From NCBI RefSeq assembly GCF_018219815.1, contig NZ_JADMKU010000009.1, positions 1 through 64,000 on the forward strand: a DNA stretch of 64,000 nucleotides. The letters run 5' to 3'. Below are positions 61,248 through 64,000 of this stretch, one piece after another (position 1 is the first letter of the stretch; the number at the start of each line of letters is the position of its first letter). This DNA is from Thalassovita aquimarina. GTDB taxonomy: Bacteria > Pseudomonadota > Alphaproteobacteria > Rhodobacterales > Rhodobacteraceae. A program made the translations under genes and the position numbers. The notes under the pieces were generated by a model that did no database searches, was not told the DNA's origin, and saw only the letters and a program-made list of their open reading frames with translations.

Positions 61248-62294
61248 CTAGCCCTCGATCACCCGCACCGTCAGGTTGTCGAGCGTCATCTGGTCGAAGC
61301 TGACGCCTTGCAGCCGCAGGAACTCGATTTCCTCGGCCACCAGGATGATGCCCCCGTTTTCGGTATCCTCCACCGCCGAGATTTCGCCGAAATCGAATTC
61401 CAGCCCGCCGATCAGGGTGATGCGGACGCTTTCGGTTTCGGGGTCGAAATCTGTGATGGTGACGGTTTCGGCATCGCTGCTGTCCTGCACCAGCCGCGGG
61501 TCCTGACGCACGCAGATGCAGAACCGGTCGCTGCCTTCGCCGCCGGTGATGATGTCGCCGTCATCGCCCCGTATGAAATCGTCGCCGGCCCCGCCGTTGA
61601 GCGTATCGAGGGCGTCGGGCAGGGAATTGCGCTCGGTATCGAACTGAAGGTCGCGCGCCACGATCCGGTCGTCGCCATCGCCGCCGTTCACGAGGTCGAA
61701 TCCCTGATAGGAGGTCAACAGGTCGCTGCCGGCCCCGCCCGATACCGTATCGTTGTCATGTGCCGCGTTCGGGTAATCCAGCAGGTTGTCCAGCCATCTG
61801 TCATCGCCCTCGCCAAGGTCGATCAGGTCGTCGCCGCCGCCCGAGGTGACCGTGTCCGAGCCGCCGTCGGTGACGATCCGGTCATCGCCGTCGCCGGTCT
61901 TGACCCGGTCGTCGCCGGCACCGCCGTCGATGTCGTTGTCGCCATGACCCGATTGCAGGAGGTCGTTGCCGTCGCCGCCGATGATCGTGTTATCGCCGCC
62001 ATTGGCGTTCAGGTCGTCATCGCCGGCCCCGCCCAGGATCAGGTCGTTGCCATCGCCGGCATCGACGGAATCGTGCCCGGCCGCGGTGCGGATTTCGTTA
62101 TTCCCGTCGCCGGTGCGGACCACGTCGTCGCCTTCTTCGGTGAGAATGCGCAGATCGTTGTTATTGCCCATCTCGATGATCCTGTCATCGTCCTGGCTGC
62201 CGGCAATCGTTTCGTCGTCGTCAACGTCGTCGGATATTCCGAGGTCAAGCAGAAGAATCCCCAGCAGCAGCGGCAATACGGTCAATGCAAGCAT
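61248..62294 (-). CDS. RTX-type calcium-binding protein with N-terminal membrane segment
   Basis: A 348-aa acidic protein made of degenerate calcium-binding nonapeptides (GGAGDDDLN, GGDGNDLLQ, GGAGDDRVK, TGDGDDRIV, GGAGSDLLT, GGDGDDRIV, GGAGDDFIR), about 15 in all, then a C-terminal domain (TVTITDFDPETESVRITL) typical of RTX ends. It starts with a hydrophobic stretch (MLALTVLPLLLGILLLDLGI) that may be an anchor or signal, unusual for type I substrates but known in alphaproteobacterial families. No secretion ABC or membrane-fusion gene is adjacent. Role unknown. Confidence 0.88.
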   Translation of the reverse strand: MLALTVLPLLLGILLLDLGISDDVDDDETIAGSQDDDRIIEMGNNNDLRILTEEGDDVVRTGDGNNEIRTAAGHDSVDAGDGNDLILGGAGDDDLNANGGDNTIIGGDGNDLLQSGHGDNDIDGGAGDDRVKTGDGDDRIVTDGGSDTVTSGGGDDLIDLGEGDDRWLDNLLDYPNAAHDNDTVSGGAGSDLLTSYQGFDLVNGGDGDDRIVARDLQFDTERNSLPDALDTLNGGAGDDFIRGDDGDIITGGEGSDRFCICVRQDPRLVQDSSDAETVTITDFDPETESVRITLIGGLEFDFGEISAVEDTENGGIILVAEEIEFLRLQGVSFDQMTLDNLTVRVIEG

Positions 62295-62402
62295 GATGAA
62301 CGCTCTCTTATATCGAAAATGAAATATAAAATTTGTGATTAATCGGAAATTCTTAAGCGCGCGTGAATCAGGGCCGGGCTTCGAACAGAATGCGAACGAA
62401 AG

Positions 62403-62425
62403 CGGCCCCGCGCGGAGCGGGGCCG
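62403..62425 (-). terminator. Hairpin after the RND efflux gene
   Basis: CGGCCCCGC (62403-62411), loop GCGGA, GCGGGGCCG (62417-62425), nine pairs, followed in the minus direction by CTTTCG. A second hairpin, GGGGCCG-CAA-CGGCCCC (62472-62488), lies just after the stop codon. One of these probably ends the efflux operon. Confidence 0.5.
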
Positions 62426-62492
62426 TGCAAGGGCATGGCGGAAAAAAAGGGTGCCAGGGGGCAGGCGGGCAGGGGCCGCAACGGCCCCCGCC

Positions 62493-64000
62493 TTATTCCG
62501 CGGCTTTCAGTTTTTGCCCGGGCGCGCCTTTGTCCGTGTCCGCGGTGTCGAACACGTCCGGCGTGTCATCGTCCCAGATGATTTCAGGCGCGTGCAGCCT
62601 GCGCGCGGCGCGTTGCAGCGCCAGGTCGCGGGCGGCGCGGCTGGCGCGGCCCATGGACAGCGCCGCCAAGGCCCGCGCGATCCACCGCAGGTAGGTGGTG
62701 AACCAAACCCGGATCGCCAGCATCGCGGGGGTGAAGACCAGCGTCAGAACCGTGGCGATGCCCAGCCCGAACACCACCGCCGTGGCCAGCTGCTTCCACC
62801 ACAGCGCGGTGGGGCTGTCGATGCTGTAGCCGCCCTGGATGAAATCCAGCGACAGGCCGAACATCATCGGCGCCAGGCCGGCCATGGTGGTCACCGTGGT
62901 CAGCAGAACCGGACGGATGCGGTCCTCGGCGGTTTTGACGATCGCCTCGATCCGCGGCATGTAGGCGGAATATTCCTGGTAGGTGTCGATCAGGACGATA
63001 TTGTTGTTCACCACGATCCCGGCCAGCGCCACCACCCCGGTGCCGGTCATGATGATCGAAAAGGTCTGATCCATCACCAGCATGCCGATCAGCACCCCGG
63101 TGGTGGACAGCACCACCGCCAGCAGCACCAGCCCCGAATTGTAGAAGCTGTTGAACTGCGCCAGCAGGATGATGAACATCAGCGCAAGCGCCGCGGCGAA
63201 CGCCTTGCCGAGAAAGGCCTGGCTTTCGGCCTGGTCGTCCTGGTCGCCGGTCCATTCCCATTCGATGCCGGCGGGCAGAGGATCGGTTTTCAGCCACTCG
63301 GTCAGAGCCTCGATCCGTTCGTTGGCGTTGATCGGTTCCGAAACCTCGTTGCCGTCTTCGTCGATCACGGTCTTGAACAGATTGCCGGTCACCGCCGCCT
63401 TGACGTCGAAATAGCGTTTCTGATCGACCCGGCTGATCGTCGCCAGTTTCGGCACAGGCTGGCGGGTGACGAAATTGGCCAGCGGGACCAATCCGTCGCT
63501 GGTGCGCACTTTCAGCGTGTCCAGCGTCGACAGCACCCGGTCGTCATCGGGCAGGCGGACACGGATTTCGATTTCTTCGTCCGAGGTATCGACACGCATC
63601 GTGTCCAGCAGGATGCCGCGGGTCACCAGCTGCACCATCGCGCCCACCGTGGCCACGTTGGCGCCATAGCGGCCGGCCTTTTCGACGTCGACGTCGATCT
63701 GCCAGTCGATGCCCGGCAGCGGCAGGGTGTCCTCGATCAGTTCCAGCCCCTCGGTCCGTTCGAACCGGGTGCGGACGAGGTCGGTGGCGGTGATCAGATC
63801 GTCCCAGTTGTCGCCCTTCAGCCGCAGATGCACCGGTTTGGCCGAGGCCGGGCCGCGCGCCTGGGCGAGGATTTCGATCTTGATGCCGGGGATCTGTTCC
63901 AGTTGCGCGGTCAGTTCCTCCAGCACGATGTCACCGTCCAGTTCCGGCCGGTCGGAGCGCTCTTCCCACGGAATGGTTTCCAGCTGGATTTGCCCGATCG
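62493..64000 (-). CDS. RND efflux transporter permease, 3' part
   Basis: C-terminal 502 residues of an RND (AcrB-like) inner-membrane pump; the reading frame is open to the window edge, so the 5' half lies outside. Seen: porter-domain end (GIDWQIDVDVEKAGRYGANV), then a run of helices with VLSTTGVLIGMLVMDQTF, GIVVNNNIVLIDTYQEY and RPVLLTTVTTMAGLAPMMFG, the conserved RND C-terminal signatures. A long cytoplasmic tail follows. The HME/HAE subclass cannot be decided without the N-terminal half; the periplasmic adaptor gene would be expected upstream (beyond 64000). Confidence 0.93.
   Translation of the reverse strand, partial: IGQIQLETIPWEERSDRPELDGDIVLEELTAQLEQIPGIKIEILAQARGPASAKPVHLRLKGDNWDDLITATDLVRTRFERTEGLELIEDTLPLPGIDWQIDVDVEKAGRYGANVATVGAMVQLVTRGILLDTMRVDTSDEEIEIRVRLPDDDRVLSTLDTLKVRTSDGLVPLANFVTRQPVPKLATISRVDQKRYFDVKAAVTGNLFKTVIDEDGNEVSEPINANERIEALTEWLKTDPLPAGIEWEWTGDQDDQAESQAFLGKAFAAALALMFIILLAQFNSFYNSGLVLLAVVLSTTGVLIGMLVMDQTFSIIMTGTGVVALAGIVVNNNIVLIDTYQEYSAYMPRIEAIVKTAEDRIRPVLLTTVTTMAGLAPMMFGLSLDFIQGGYSIDSPTALWWKQLATAVVFGLGIATVLTLVFTPAMLAIRVWFTTYLRWIARALAALSMGRASRAARDLALQRAARRLHAPEIIWDDDTPDVFDTADTDKGAPGQKLKAAE

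Noticed and set aside
61500-62250. Repetitive DNA in the RTX gene as a tandem repeat array
   Set aside because: The repeat exists at protein level (calcium-binding nonapeptides); nucleotide units are diverged and in frame, so it is coding structure, not a separate repeat element.

Overview
The window reads as a chromosomal segment of a high-GC marine-type alphaproteobacterium of the Rhodobacteraceae (Roseobacter group). The basis is the gene set (SoxBDAG sarcosine oxidase, a dimethylglycine dehydrogenase-like FAD/GcvT protein, a Tad pilus with CpaE/CpaF, DUF1289, DUF2855, DUF938, CcmI, cobalamin-dependent MetH) together with strong GC3 bias. No sequence search was possible, so the genus is not assigned.

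Layout. 1-3275 is a lower-GC accessory patch: three small orphan genes, then a compact type II restriction-modification pair (MT-A70 adenine methyltransferase plus BglII/BstYI-family endonuclease). It ends against the 3' end of a tRNA-Gln gene. 3466-9799 is core metabolism: an SH3 exported protein, a 2-hydroxyacid dehydrogenase, gamma-glutamyltransferase, a pirin and panC-panB. 9989-13805 holds the dimethylglycine dehydrogenase-like protein, a carboxymuconolactone-decarboxylase-like protein and a DUF938 methyltransferase. 13884-22790 is a Tad/Flp pilus locus on the minus strand (cpaF-tadB-tadC-tadG, terminator, flp-cpaA-cpaB-cpaE-two TadE-like pseudopilins) with no secretin gene. Divergent from it, 23123-26573 encodes a two-receiver LuxR-type regulator and a membrane hybrid kinase. 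26734-30242 is a sitABCD-like metal importer with a Fur-family box. metH follows at 30421-34161.

34273-42197 is an amide-utilisation operon: an attenuator-like leader, the cytosolic amide sensor AmiC, the ANTAR antiterminator AmiR, a dipeptide-type ABC importer and a formamidase/acetamidase. 42346-46260 holds dusA, a TauE-family permease, DUF1289, ruvX and ccmI. 46449-51723 is soxBDAG. 51840-64000 contains a small secreted protein, sodB, a second hybrid kinase, a host-attachment-type protein, a LOG-family protein, a LysM protein, a DUF2855 protein, an Atm1-type ABC exporter, an RTX protein and the 3' part of an RND efflux pump.

How the genes fit together. The dimethylglycine dehydrogenase-like protein and SoxBDAG would give successive demethylation of dimethylglycine and sarcosine, feeding one-carbon units to tetrahydrofolate; metH draws on the same pool. 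The amide operon couples sensing (AmiC), antitermination (AmiR on its leader), uptake and hydrolysis. The best candidates for something under-described are the RM pair beside tRNA-Gln, the amide operon with its leader hairpins, and a modular hairpin element that recurs in two intergenic regions with compensatory stem changes.
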